From NCBI GenBank assembly GCA_028829895.1, contig CM054178.1, forward strand, positions 88,789,058-88,853,057: a stretch of DNA of 64,000 nt. Reading direction: 5' to 3'. The position numbers and the translations under genes were made by a program. Positions 1 through 10,400 of the stretch are shown here, piece after piece. Source of the stretch: Sinotaia quadrata. Taxonomy: Eukaryota > Mollusca > Gastropoda > Architaenioglossa > Viviparidae. The notes under the pieces are model-generated. The model saw nothing but the letters and a program-made list of their open reading frames with translations. It did no database searches and was not told where the DNA came from. Numbering within the stretch: position 1 is the first letter of the stretch; each line of letters starts with the position of its first letter.

Positions 1-205
1 ACTGTATACATGTGTGTATGTGTGCGATTGTAATTACAGTTGGTTCTAGTGTGCACGATCACTCAAACAACATACTTTCTTGTTTCTTGTCAAGTAAGCT
101 GCACTAGCTTACCGAGTCCTTGAAAAGTGTCATTTTCAATCTCTGGAAACTCTCGCAATTAAACAAGCCAGAGCCTTACATTTTGATTCCTTAGCTCAAG
201 CAACG

Positions 206-551
206 TGTAGTGTAGTGTAATGCAGTGAAATGTAGTGTAATGTAGTGTAGTGTAATGTAATGTAGTATAGTGTAATGTAATGTAATGTAATGCAGTGATG
301 TAGTGTAATGTAGTATAGTCTAATGCAGTGTACTGTAGTGTAATGTAGTGTAATGCAGTGTAGTGTAGTGTAATGCACTGTAGTGTAATGTAATGCAGTA
401 TAGTGTAATGTATTGTAATGTAGTGTAATGTAGTGTAATGCAGTGAGTGTAGTGTAATGTAGTGTAATGTAGTAGTGTAGTGTAATGTAGCGTAGTGTAA
501 TGTAGTGTAATGTAGTGCAGTGTAGTGCAGTGTAGTGTAATGCAATGTAGT
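206..551. repeat. Pentanucleotide array, TGTAR
   Basis: About 69 copies of a 5-bp unit, TGTAG or TGTAA with some TGCAG and TGAAA variants. On the minus strand this translates into Thr/Leu/His/Tyr-rich peptides in all three frames, which I treat as artefacts of the repeat. Confidence 0.95.
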
Positions 552-1330
552 TGCAGAGAGTACAGAGACACGGCATCGTATGGCCAGTGTGCTATCGGAC
601 GCGCACGTTAGTGGCCCTTTATTAGTTAGAAATCAATAGAGAACTAAGCCCAAGTGACCACTGCCTCGCAAAATCAGAAAGATTCCCCTCGGCAGGCATA
701 AGCGAGTACAAAGATGCCAGAATAAGAAGCACTTGTGTGTTTACCCAGTCAGACATAAAGAACCGAGAGGCAGACAACGAAAGTTAATTGCAGCTGCTAT
801 TTCCAAACAAACTGATCGTGCATATTGGTGTTGCGAGAACTTATAACTATCAGTATCTAATCAATCCTTCCCACTCGCCAATGAACACATGTTTGAAATA
901 TTGGTTGTATTTTTTGGTTAGTATATTTGTATGAAACTCAAATGTGTGTTCCTAAATTATACTTATGTTATTATGTATGTATATGTACGTAACTAATATA
1001 TTAAGCATATGTCGAATGTCTGCATATACAAATATAGACTTGAGGTGTGTATATTTGTATCCATAAATACATCATATCTATAAAACATAAATATCATTTG
1101 GATGGATATATTTACGTATGAATACGTGTATGTGTATTTCTATTTATTATTACTTCATTTTATTAATTCAGATAAAACAATTATCTTAATATATTGCAAA
1201 TTTTCCACTCAAACTTTCTGAATCAACCTCTCAGCAAACCTAATTGTAATCTGGCCGCCTACATCGGGTTTGAAACAAAGTCACTATTTATATCTTGACA
1301 ATTGCATCAGTGACAGTGTACGTCAATAAT
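552..1330. other. Unique AT-rich sequence, nothing recognised
   Basis: No repeat structure, coding-like ORF or mobile-element terminus is visible. The stretch 960-1140 is rich in TATGTA-like motifs without forming an array. Confidence 0.6.
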
Positions 1331-1527
1331 GTATGTGAAATACCATAAAGCTGTCAGACAACTGAATCAATCTTTGACAAAAATGTATGTTAACCACCAT
1401 AAAGCTGTCAGAGACAACTGAATCAGTCTTTGACAAAAATGTATGTGAACCACCATAAAGCTGTCAGAGACAACTGAATCAGTCTTTGACAAAAATGTGT
1501 GTTAACCACCATAAAGCTGTCTGAGAG
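1331..1527. repeat. Minisatellite, 56-bp unit, 3.5 copies
   Basis: Copies start at 1331, 1385, 1441 and 1497. The unit holds CCACCATAAAGCTGTCAGAG followed by CAACTGAATCAGTC and TTTGACAAAAAT. The first copy is 54 bp and the most diverged. A single related piece, GAATCAATCTTTAACAAA, occurs near 3026. Confidence 0.95.
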
Positions 1528-1531
1528 AAGT

Positions 1532-1617
1532 TGTAGTGGAGTAAATTTGCATATCCCTATTTCTAAACTTAATTGTTATATAAATTGTTAAATTGTCGAA
1601 GTGACCCGAACTTGGAC
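1532..1617 (+). repeat. Dispersed repeat, uninterrupted copy
   Basis: This segment of about 86 bp reads through ATATCCCTATTTCTAAAC and on through ATTGTTATATAAATTGTTAA to ACCCGAACTTGG. A second copy in the same orientation is split in two at 7548-7576 and 8969-9032 by the inverted-terminal element at 7577-8968. This copy therefore serves as an empty-site comparison. The family is unknown. Sequence downstream of about 1618 no longer aligns with the second copy. Confidence 0.75.
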
Positions 1618-2002
1618 ACTCCTTCTGATGGTATTTTTGTAAGTGTCAGAGTTGGAGTAAACACTCCAGATGAAAATATGCTAGAAATTGCTGATGCAAT
1701 GCAAACTAGTCCCAACTGGATGAGTATTTTCATTATCCAACGATTAAGAATGAAAATGAGACCAGCCAATGGGCTGAGATCAAACGTTTACCAGCTGTAG
1801 AGATTTCTACTGTCTAATCACTTGAATTTGGAGTGGCAAGAAGTCCAGTCCTGAAAGGCAGCCGTTAGCTTAATGGTGAGTTAAATGAATGATTGAGAGA
1901 GAATGGACATATACATTTTTGGTGCTATTGATATATTATACTTGTAGACTATTATTTCTACAAATTGTGAACTGCAGTGCTTATATGTGGTATGCTAAAC
2001 AC
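1618..2002. other. Unique sequence with a small unrecognised ORF
   Basis: A 75-codon plus-strand ORF spans 1573-1800, starting in the dispersed repeat and ending at TAG. It includes VGVNTPDENMLEIADAMQ, which is protein-like, but there is no family match I can name and no conserved extension. It may be decayed element coding sequence or chance. Confidence 0.3.
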
Positions 2003-2230
2003 TTGACATTGTTTCTAGTGAAACCACCCATAAAACTATTACGCTGTATTTATTATGCTGTATGTATGTAGTGGGCTAATAAATACTGTTGCAGAAAACT
2101 GTAAGTTGAGACTTGAATATAAGAAAGAATGGAGTTAAAAAGGAATAAACTGGAAACTTAGCATTTTGTCCCTGATTATATTTTTACAGGGAAAATGCAG
2201 CCTTTCTTTGTTTCATCAGAATCTCCTGGA
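2003..2230 (+). repeat. Dispersed repeat, copy A of a 225-bp pair
   Basis: This segment begins TTGACATTGTTTCTAGTG, passes through GGGCTAATAAATACTGTTGC and GTTGAGACTTGAATATAAGA, and ends at GAATCTCCTGG. It aligns in the same orientation with 25274-25500, with scattered substitutions and small gaps. It has an AATAAA motif, so a 3' end of a retroelement or an LTR is possible, but no termini or coding part are seen. Confidence 0.8.
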
Positions 2231-3498
2231 TTAAAGACAGCTACGACTGTGGTAGATGCGAGAGGTGTCTGCTGCATTGTGTAAGTGTAAGGAGTTCTGC
2301 TTGAAGGAGCTAGTATGGTAGCACGCCAGGTTAGCCTGGAGAGAATAGCAGTGAATCAGTGTTCTACAATGTGAGGAGGGACTCATGTGGACTTGACGTG
2401 AAAAATAACTTGTGACTGTTACAAAAGTGTGTGGAAAGACTATTGAGATGGCGCCTAAACTAGGCTACATAGAAATTATTATTGCTTATCTCTAATAATT
2501 CAATTTCTATTCTCTAATAAGAACTATCCTGTGATTTGTATTGACACTAATTTATTGAATTGTGGCTAGATTGTAAGACTGTATAAATATTAAAATTATT
2601 TGAACATGGTTTTGTGGAAATATTGATGTCAAGTAATCTTTTTCATTGCATTTGTTATATGTATATTTGACTGTTGATTTAATAAATTTATTGACCTTCT
2701 TACACATATTGATAACCTTATGTTGGAGAAGAAAGTGGTGAATGGGGGCTCACTAAATATAGATTAAGACGGATTTGTCTTCTCCTTAGTAAGAATTTTT
2801 CCACTTACAGAAATATTGTATGACGGTAAATGTTTGTCTTTAATGTTATGGAAGAGAGAAAATGTTTACAGTGCCCTCAGTTCCACCAAGTGAGAGAGGC
2901 TAGGTGTATCTGCTGGAGAATTATTAATAACATAATTAAGATTTTCACCAATTGGAATTAGTTATGGACGATTAATTAAATAATAATAATATCCATTAAC
3001 TAGTTGGCGTTAGCGTTACACAAGTGAATCAATCTTTAACAAACAAACAAAAAAAACTAATGCTGTAACCAAAACTTGTTTAAAGTGTTCCTGAACATTA
3101 ACAAAGGAAATCTTATTAGTATGATTTTTAAAAATGAAAAACGGGGTAGACGGAATAATACAATAAACTGAATAAAACAGAATAAGTGAAAAAAAAGGCT
3201 GAATGAATAGACTGAATTAAATATTCAAAGATGTTGTTCCCACAACTGTGCACAGAAATCAATTTAGAGAAAAAAGAAGAGACTTTTTGCAAGTCTTGCT
3301 TGAGAAACTCACGACAAGGAACTAGGTCAGTCTTTTGCCTTGCGAATGCCTCAGAGATACGCTGCTCTGCTGACAGAACGATCGATCGTACTAACAGTCA
3401 CCCCCGGAGGCATATAAAAACCACAAACGAATCGAGGGACAGAGAAAAGCCCGACTGATTAGATACTATCTAGTAACTCGTGCTCTCACCTCTCTCGT
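2231..3498. other. Unique AT-rich sequence, nothing recognised
   Basis: No arrays or element ends are seen. A 75-codon ORF at 3231-3458 (plus strand) shows no recognisable motif and is not supported as a gene. Confidence 0.6.
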
Positions 3499-3733
3499 GT
3501 GTTGGTAGGCTTTCTTTTGAGTACGTGTTGGTAGGCTTTCTTTTGAGTACGTGTTGTTAGGTTTTCTTTTGAGTACGTGTTGTTAGGCTTTCTTTTGAGT
3601 ACGTGTTGGTAGGCTTTCTTTTGAATAAGTGTTGGTAGGCTTTCTTTTGAGTACGTGTTGTTAGGTTTTCTTTTGAGTACGTGTTGTTAGGCTTTCTTTT
3701 GAGTACTTGTTGTTAGGCCTTCTTTTGAGTACT
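3499..3733. repeat. Minisatellite, 26-bp unit, 9 copies
   Basis: The unit is GTGTTGGTAGGCTTTCTTTT followed by GAGTAC. Copies differ mainly at TTGGTAGG versus TTGTTAGG, so two subtypes are interspersed. Confidence 0.97.
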
Positions 3734-4519
3734 TGCGAAAGCAAACTAAAGCAAATAGTGAAATAAAACAGACATACTTAACCGATATAATTATGTGCAG
3801 TGGTTCCGATAGTTGACATTTTATGAATCCAAGGAAGCTGTTTGTTTTTTTTAATGTCGCATTATCTTCAGTACTTTAAGGGCAATTCCTGGAGCCGTTA
3901 TTCCTAGAACGATTGGTAAAATCGGAAGTGAATGTGGCAGTTAGGTGCTCATATTGGTTGCGATAGTCGTTATGCAGTGGACTGTGAAAGTGGGTTTGGG
4001 TGGCGCCAATGTGGCAGTAATCTTAATCAATAGCAGACAAGTTGGCAATCAGTCTAAAGTAAGAGTTGCTGAGGATATCTGAGGCATTTTGAAAGTTAAA
4101 AGTCGTACATGCTTGTGCTGGTGGTCACACACATGACGTCAGAAGCGACTGGGGCAGTGAGCACGCTGACCAATCTACAAAGAGGAAGAGTGCGACAGCT
4201 ATACCGATGACGCTGGATGCTATCTGGACGACGATAGTGACAGACACAAATGACGATAATGAAATCATAAAATTGTATCAGGAAAAATTCAGGAAAACCA
4301 ACCGAAATAAGATTTCACGTAATTTTATTTTCTATGTTACGAAAGATAATTTTAGAATTTGTGCAAGTTTTGAGGTAGAGAAAGGCGAGAGAGGGGTGGA
4401 AAGACGAAGAGAAAGTAATATTGGTCTTCAACAGGCAAATGTTTATAAAATTCTTATATCAGCATCGTGTTATCTACGTCTGAATTTTTCAAAGTCAGTT
4501 GTTTAACGTCATGCTAACA

Positions 4520-4525
<6 letters not shown>

Positions 4526-4617
<92 letters not shown>
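4526..4617. repeat. (AC)n microsatellite, about 45 repeats
   Basis: Uninterrupted AC dinucleotide tract of about 92 bases. Such alternating purine-pyrimidine tracts can adopt Z-DNA and are usually length-polymorphic. Confidence 0.98.
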
Positions 4618-4618
<1 letters not shown>

Positions 4619-4619
4619 T

Positions 4620-4940
4620 TTAAAATGCGTTCATTTGTCTGATTACGTCACGAGCATGATTTCTTTTTCTTCTTCGGGAATTGTGTCTGAGCTGATGTTT
4701 CTGACATTTCCCTGGATTACGGGCCTTACTGTTATTAGTGTCAGTGTTAGAGTCACCGCGGCGTCCAAAGATTGAGCGGCAAGCCTCATTCGGACTTAAG
4801 AAACGGCGAAGGGCAGACCACTCGTCGTTGACAGCAAGATGAAACAGGTTCAGATAATACGTTTGAAAATCAGCAATCGATCTTCTCCGTTCGTGTTGCG
4901 CATCAGCTAAAATATTAATGCTCTTTGGAATAAATTGCAT
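4620..4940 (-). CDS. Unrecognised 106-residue ORF, possible exon
   Basis: I do not recognise this ORF. It lies in a locally GC-richer stretch, next to the AC tract. Its composition is protein-like: a helical-looking N-terminal half (residues 1-45, including ILADAQHERRRSIADF) and a very basic C-terminal third with RHNSRRRKRNHARD near residues 84-97. The frame stays open a few codons upstream of the chosen Met. There is no partner exon, no obvious signal or membrane segment, and no family match I can name. It could be chance or decayed transposon coding sequence. Confidence 0.2.
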   Translation of the reverse strand: MQFIPKSINILADAQHERRRSIADFQTYYLNLFHLAVNDEWSALRRFLSPNEACRSIFGRRGDSNTDTNNSKARNPGKCQKHQLRHNSRRRKRNHARDVIRQMNAF

Positions 4941-5486
4941 TAGTTCACCTAGTGCATATGTTTATAAAAGATACACTTTCGGCAATAGTTTAAACTAGTC
5001 AGTTTAAAACATCTTTTACTTAGTAAGTCGGCATGATAAAAAGATTAATATCTTAACAATCTACGTGCATGGTCCTTAAAGGTCATGCATGGGATTGTCA
5101 GTTAATAGCAGATTTGTGTTTATATTATGTTTTGTCTGAAGAAAGAAGCAACAACAAAATATTACATTTTATACATACGAAGAGGAACAGATTCTATTGA
5201 TAGTTTGTGAATACAGTCAATAGTCACTGATAAATGATCATGAAACCTGCATTGCCTTAGGTGAAATGTTAAGCTGCTAATACTATTTGAGCTATTATCT
5301 GTTCAAAGGGAGCACTGTAAACAGAGTGTGAGATCGAATGGGACAACTTTGACTGGCGTTAGACCTCCACTTCTCCACTTAACCCTCAATTACCCACAAT
5401 TACCCATGCTCGTCAGTTTTAATTATGCACTTCATATTATTATTACCAGTGGGCATGCAGTTAGATTTGACACAATGTGTGTGTTC

Positions 5487-5488
<2 letters not shown>
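4941..5488. other. Unique sequence, nothing recognised
   Basis: AT-rich sequence without arrays or element ends. A 74-codon plus-strand ORF at 5328-5552 runs into the TG tract and is not supported. Confidence 0.6.
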
Positions 5489-5523
<35 letters not shown>

Positions 5524-5530
5524 ATGTGTG
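5489..5530. repeat. (TG)n microsatellite
   Basis: About 17 TG repeats followed by a short degenerate TGCATGTGTG tail. Confidence 0.95.
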
Positions 5531-5868
5531 CAACTGCACTTACATTGCGTGAATGAATATTTTAATATGTATCGATACCTTTTGTTGTAGTTATCTATGT
5601 CTCGTTTATGAGGATGATTGAATTTAGCTCTAAATTTGTTTGCTTTCCATCATGTGATGTATGTTCTCACATGATCTACCTATGCAGAACTATATACTTA
5701 ATCAGCTTTCCTGAATATGCAAATATATCAAGTGATTATATATATAGTCCTTAAAATATATTTAATATAAGCACTTCTAATAATAACTATGTATTTCGTT
5801 TTGCTTGTCTGTCTAAATAACTTGGTATCTTGTCATATTTGTGCATATTAGTAAGTTTGCATCTCCTC

Positions 5869-6154
5869 ATGTTTGTATGTTATAACTTTCTATATCTTCA
5901 TGTTTGTATGTTATAACTTTCTATATCTTCATGTTTGTATGTTATAACTTTCTATCTCTTCATGATTGTGTGTTATAACGTTGTATCTCCTCATGTTTGT
6001 ATCTTATAACTTTCTATCTCTTCGTGTTTGTATGTTATAACTTTGTATCTCTTCATGTTTGTATGTTATACTTTTGTATCTCTTCATGTTTGTATGTTAT
6101 AACTTTGTATCTCTTCATGTTTGTATGTTATAACTTTGTATCTCTTCATGTTTG
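5869..6154. repeat. Minisatellite, 31-bp unit, about 9 copies
   Basis: The unit is ATGTTTGTATGTTATAACTT followed by TCTATCTCTTC. The 5' copies read TTTCTATATC or TTTCTATCTC; most later copies read TTTGTATCTC. Confidence 0.95.
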
Positions 6155-6690
6155 TGTATAAGTATTCATGACTTTCCTGATTATGAATGTGACAATCAGT
6201 GTGTGCAGCCATTATAATCCTGTGTTGAACTTTTGGGGTTTGATGGAGAATGACATTCACAAAATAATATTGAAGTTAACTCAACAGGAAAAATAGGTGA
6301 GAGTAAGACTTTGACCAGTCAGTTATGGTACTGAATGCAGATTAAAGGCAGGAAAAGAGCCTCCCATTTTCCTCACATTTCCATCACATACATTATTATC
6401 ACTTAAGAGGCTGAAAATAGTTCTTGTTTGTATTTGTATCAAATAACTGTTTTATTTGGGCATGATTTGTCATATTATTAATTTATTATTTTATAGCCCC
6501 CATTATTAATGTACAAATGCAATAATCCTTAATCAGCATCGAAACTAGGGAAAGAATACAAAACTCAATGATATATTTAAATAACAATTTGCATCTGAAC
6601 AATCACAAACATGATTTTGCACACATAAAGAAATAATTTGAAATGTAATTCGGAACACTTTGTACAACACTGTCAATCACACTCACTCAA

Positions 6691-6860
6691 GCCTATTTCA
6701 CTATCTATTTCAACAGGAAAAATTACCAACGTCTATTTCACTGTATTTCAACAGGAAAAAATGACCAAAGCCTATTTCATTGTCTATTTCAACAGGAAAA
6801 TTGACCAAAGCCTATTTCACTGTCTATTTCAACAGGAAAAAATGACCAAACTATTTCACT
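6691..6860. repeat. Minisatellite, 41-bp unit, about 4 copies
   Basis: The unit contains GCCTATTTCACTGTCTATTT, CAACAGGAAA and AATGACCAAA. Copies have small indels in the A-run. It abuts a second, unrelated array. Confidence 0.9.
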
Positions 6861-6868
6861 ATTCAACT

Positions 6869-7170
6869 CAACATGGCACTAACGCTTGCATTACCACTAA
6901 TCTCTTCATCTCAACATGACACTAATGCTTGCCTCACCACTAACCTTTTCATCTCAACATGGCACTAACGCTTACCTCACCACTAACCTTTTCATCTCAA
7001 CATTGCACTAATCATGACTTCAATACTAACACTTTTCATCTCAAAATGGCACTAACGCTGGCCTCAAAACTACACTTTTCGTCTAAAAATAACACTAATG
7101 ATGGCCTCAAAGCTACACTTCTCATCTCAAAATGGCACTAATGATGGCCTCAACACTAACCTCTTCATCT
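6869..7170. repeat. Minisatellite, 43-bp unit, 7 copies
   Basis: The unit reads CAACATGGCACTAACGCTTG, CCTCACCACTAACC, TTTTCATCT. Divergence rises in the middle and later copies (CAAAATGGCAC, TCAAAACTACAC), so the array is not recently homogenised. Confidence 0.93.
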
Positions 7171-7547
7171 CATTGTGATACTCAGTGCTGTGATGTCATG
7201 CTAGACAGTTAAGTAGCTGTTGTTGATTTCCAGTACCATACCAACTATTTTCATTTTTGCGCAGGCTTCAAAGAGATCTAATGATTAAAATGGAAACCCA
7301 GAATCATGGTTTTGTCAGGGGAGGAGAACTTAACAGCAAATGTTTACATTATATTATTAGGAAAGGCAAAACAATTTGTCCTAGCACTTTTCTATTCCAT
7401 TCAACCAATCATTTGTCCATTCAATTTACCTCCATGCTAAAGAACTGATTGGAATTAGCAGCATTTCCTTACAGGTTCTTAACCACATCTCATTCACAAA
7501 GCATTTAATTGAAAATTAACATGTGCAAAGATTCATTATATAAATAT
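7171..7547. other. Unique sequence, nothing recognised
   Basis: No arrays or recognisable coding sequence. A 63-codon ORF at 7257-7448 has no motif. Confidence 0.5.
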
Positions 7548-7576
7548 GTGGCGGAGTAAAATTTGCCTATCCCTAT
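7548..7576 (+). repeat. Dispersed repeat, left half of the split copy
   Basis: GTGGCGGAGTAAAATTTGCC then TATCCCTAT matches 1532-1560. Its last six bases, CCCTAT at 7571-7576, are the likely left target-site duplication of the element that follows. Confidence 0.7.
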
Positions 7577-8968
7577 CAGGCCTGAAAATGAAAAAAAAGT
7601 CCCACTAGCCTTTGGCTAGTAACTTAAAAATTTTACTAGCCAAACTAAAAATTTTACTAGCCAAACTAAAATTTTTACTAGCCAATTTAATTTTTTTCTA
7701 GACAATCAAAATAGCCTAACATAACAATTGAGGGATTCTCGTCGCGGGATTGATATATTAAATCGAATTTTTTATACATAGGGCGTATCATATCTTTAGA
7801 AAACGACACAGAGAAAGTTTTGCCAATATTCTTTTGATTCAGATTCATTAGAAAGTATTTATCTTTGCTTTTTCATTGTATTATTTATGCATGTATTCTT
7901 TTGCAGAGTATTATGTATACTTAATATGTTAACATATAGCATTGTATTTTTAGTTGGAGCAAGATACATGAATGTTAACTGTTGATGATTTATTTAGTAT
8001 TGTGTTACTGAATATTTAATTGTGAGAAGTCGACGTGTTATACCGCCAGCTAAGAGAGTTACCGGTAGTAACAGACTTCGAAATATTATATTTAGGGTGC
8101 TAAGTATAATGTTGTAATGTTGTATGGTTGGAGCCGTGACATTACGAAAGCCTTGGAGACACATAGACTGTAGCCAAGCAAGTGAAACGTGTGACTTATT
8201 TAGGACGGAGCTCTGAATAAATTAAATAATTTTTGTAAGATTATGTTACATGTCCAGTATTTATTTAAAGACCCTGCTTAGGAATTTTACAGAACTTTAA
8301 TTTAATCAGATAAATTAATTTCTCTCCTTTCCCTAAACAGACTGGTTGCTTTGGCTAGTTTTTCAAATGTTTTTAAATATGCGTCTATTTGATCTTTGTA
8401 TTCATCAAAAGGAACCATATTTAATCTGGGAATGAAATGTTCAATCCTACTCTGGTTGTGTTCGTCACTCGAATGTGAACTACCACTGCTTCTCCTGTTA
8501 TGACTACGATCATGTATTTCTAATCGTTTCATCTCCATCGCGTGGTCGCGTTCTTTCTGTTTCTCATCTGCTTCTAACCGTTTCGCTTCGTTTTCGGCGG
8601 CTATCCGTTTCGCTTCTTTGTCAGCTTCTATCCGTTTCGCTTCGTTTTCGGCTTCAATCCGTTTCAATTCGCGATTCGCTGCGCGCTCTTCCCTCCCTCT
8701 CTCTGCTAGCTCAGTCTTGATGTAGTTTGTCAACTCATCACCTTGCCGATCGCTTCATTGTTGATCTTTGTACAGGAAATGAAGAGTGAAAATTTGGGGA
8801 CTTCCGGGCTGAGTAAAAATACGGATAGGAAAATTTACAAACCCATAGTTGTTCACAAAAACGTTCATTTTAGCGCACTCGCAGTTGGCGACTAAAGTTT
8901 TTTTTTTAGTCGCCAATTTTTTTTTTCACTAGCCATGGCGACTAAATTAGTCGCCATTTTCAGGCCTG
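7577..8968. mobile_element. 1.4-kb inverted-terminal DNA element
   Basis: The left end is CAGGCCTGAAAATG and the right end CATTTTCAGGCCTG, perfect 14-bp inverted termini. Flanks are CCCTAT (7571-7576) and GCCTAT (8969-8974), an imperfect 5-6 bp target duplication, and joining the flanks restores the dispersed repeat seen whole at 1532-1617. The left interior repeats ACTAGCC several times (7605-7683). The right interior has two GGCGACTAA/TTAGTCGCC palindromes at 8893-8922 and 8937-8955. CAG...CTG ends with subterminal repeats suggest hAT or a relative, but hAT normally makes 8-bp duplications, so the superfamily is unsettled. No transposase is visible; the only coding piece inside is a gag fragment. 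Confidence 0.75.
8302..8768 (-). pseudogene. Ty3/Gypsy-type gag fragment, N-terminal part
   Basis: The minus-strand frame is open from about 8768, with the first Met at 8733, and ends at TAA near 8302 (143 residues from Met). Residues 8-75 form a charged coiled coil built of short repeats such as EAKRIEADKEAKRIAAENEA. A Ser/His-rich linker follows at 79-92, then IPRLNMVPFDEYKDQIDAYL at 101-120 and KTFEKLAKA. The coiled coil followed by a 'PFDE...IDAYL..FE' segment is the start of the capsid domain in Gag of many invertebrate Ty3/Gypsy retrotransposons. The frame stops soon after, so the rest of the capsid, the zinc knuckle and pol are missing. It lies wholly inside the inverted-terminal element, implying nested insertion or capture. 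Confidence 0.65.
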
Positions 8969-9032
8969 GCCTATTTCTAAACATAATTGTTATATAAATT
9001 GTTAAATGTCAAAGTAACCCGATCTTGGGCGC
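8969..9032 (+). repeat. Dispersed repeat, right half of the split copy
   Basis: GCCTATTTCTAAACATAATT continues through TATATAAATTGTTAAATGTC to ACCCGATCTTGG, matching 1555-1617 with a few substitutions. Beyond this the two copies diverge completely. Confidence 0.7.
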
Positions 9033-9700
9033 TGCTTATGCTGACTGGCATGGTCTGTCTCTGTTTGCACCGAAATCGACTCCCAAATATCAGAGTCAAT
9101 CCAGCCATTGTCAAAGTAACATTACTCAGAAAAGCTTTTCCAGACAATGGTAATTTTTCTTTTGTTGCTAAGAAAAAAATCATCACTCTATTTACTCTCT
9201 CTGTTGGCATGCAAAATACCTTCCTTCCATTTCCTTGCGGCCTGATGAGTACTCTACAAATAGGCCACGGACGACTGAACGTTCTGTCTACACAAAGACT
9301 AAGCCTATGCTTTGCCAATCTGCTGACCAGGCCATTGCCAAGAACCAAGTTGTCAGTCAACTTAACGGCCAGCCGGGCAAGTAAGTCTAAAGAAATAAAA
9401 TCTACAAAAAGTCTCACTCTAGTGGACACTCTTCGAAATCTCTGCTTATCAGAGTACACTCGAGTCACTGTGTTGCCACCATTACTCATTTCTATAAAGT
9501 TTTCGTTCATCCCTAACTTTATAAATATTAGCGTTTTTCTGTTAACTGCTTTGTCTCTATGTCAGGTCATCCCTAACTTTATAATTATTTGCGTTTTTCT
9601 GTTAACTGCTTTGTCTCTATGTCAGGTCATCCCTAACTTTATAATTATTTGCGTTTTTCTCTATGTCAGGTCGGGATTGGGATCTCGTAGCCGTTTGTGA
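8977..9700. other. Unrecognised region open on both strands
   Basis: The plus strand is open for 237 codons from 8987 to 9700 and the minus strand for 177 codons from 9510 to 8977. A third frame (plus) gives a protein-like stretch from about 9176 to 9384, including PMLCQSADQAIAKNQVVSQL, preceded by a good acceptor-like TTTTCTTTTGTTGCTAAG (ending 9171) and followed by a donor-like GTAAGT (9385). Which frame, if any, was coding is not decidable by eye. The end runs into a 60-bp repeat. It may be an exon, a decayed exon or an unknown element. Confidence 0.35.
9508..9671. repeat. Minisatellite, 60-bp unit, 2.7 copies
   Basis: The unit starts CATCCCTAACTTTATAATTA and contains GCGTTTTTCTGTTAACTGCT and TTGTCTCTATGTCAGGT. 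Copies start at 9508, 9568 and 9628; the last has an internal deletion. Because 60 is divisible by three, the plus frame of the preceding open region continues through it. Confidence 0.95.
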
Positions 9701-10149
9701 TTGTTAACATTCAAATTTCTCTTTAATTGCCAAATACTTGTAACGCGTGACACTACAGAAGTATGAGTGGACTTGTGTTCGGACACGTCAGGGTTTTAAG
9801 TCTTTGTAATCATCTTTCTACACCCCCACCCACCCACCCCCATGCCACAATCACCCTTGTCTGATAGCTCTTGAAAACGTAACTTCAATAAACACTAAAT
9901 TCACTCACTGTGTGGCCCATCGCTACTACTTAAGAAAATAAAATAATCCTAACAAGCTGTTAGTTATTCCTTAGTTTCCAGCATGCCACAAAGCCACAGG
10001 AATAATAAATATTATTTGTGCCTGTTATCATCAAGTGTATGCAGACGTTCATGAATAAATATAAATGTCAAAAATATATATAAAGGATTATTTGTATCAT
10101 ATATTAACTACTTATCTAAAATTCTGAAACTTCCCCTCAATGTGTGTTA
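9672..10149. other. Unique sequence, nothing recognised
   Basis: A short CACCC-rich patch lies at 9823-9841. No other structure is seen. Confidence 0.6.
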
Positions 10150-10400
10150 GTATGTCTGCCTACTTATCTACCCATTCACCCGCCTACCTACATATCATCT
10201 GTCTACCTACATACCCATCTGTCTACCTACATACTCATCCATCCCCATCTCTATCTCACTACCTACCTACTTCTCTAGACAGCTTTATACCTATATATCT
10301 ATCCTTCATCTGTCTACCTACCTATCTAGACAGCTTTATAACTATATATATAATATAAATATATCCTTCATCTGCCTGTCTTTCTAGCTGTCCATACAGC
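10150..10400. repeat. Degenerate TACC/TATC tract
   Basis: A pyrimidine-rich, imperfect CTACCTAC/CTATCTAT region with a partial duplication around CTAGACAGCTTTATA (near 10274 and 10326). It generates the spurious Tyr/Leu/Pro ORF on the plus strand. Confidence 0.8.

Noticed and set aside
1573..1800. 75-residue ORF with VGVNTPDENMLEIADAMQ as a gene
   Set aside because: It starts inside a dispersed repeat whose second copy does not continue the frame, and no family is recognisable.
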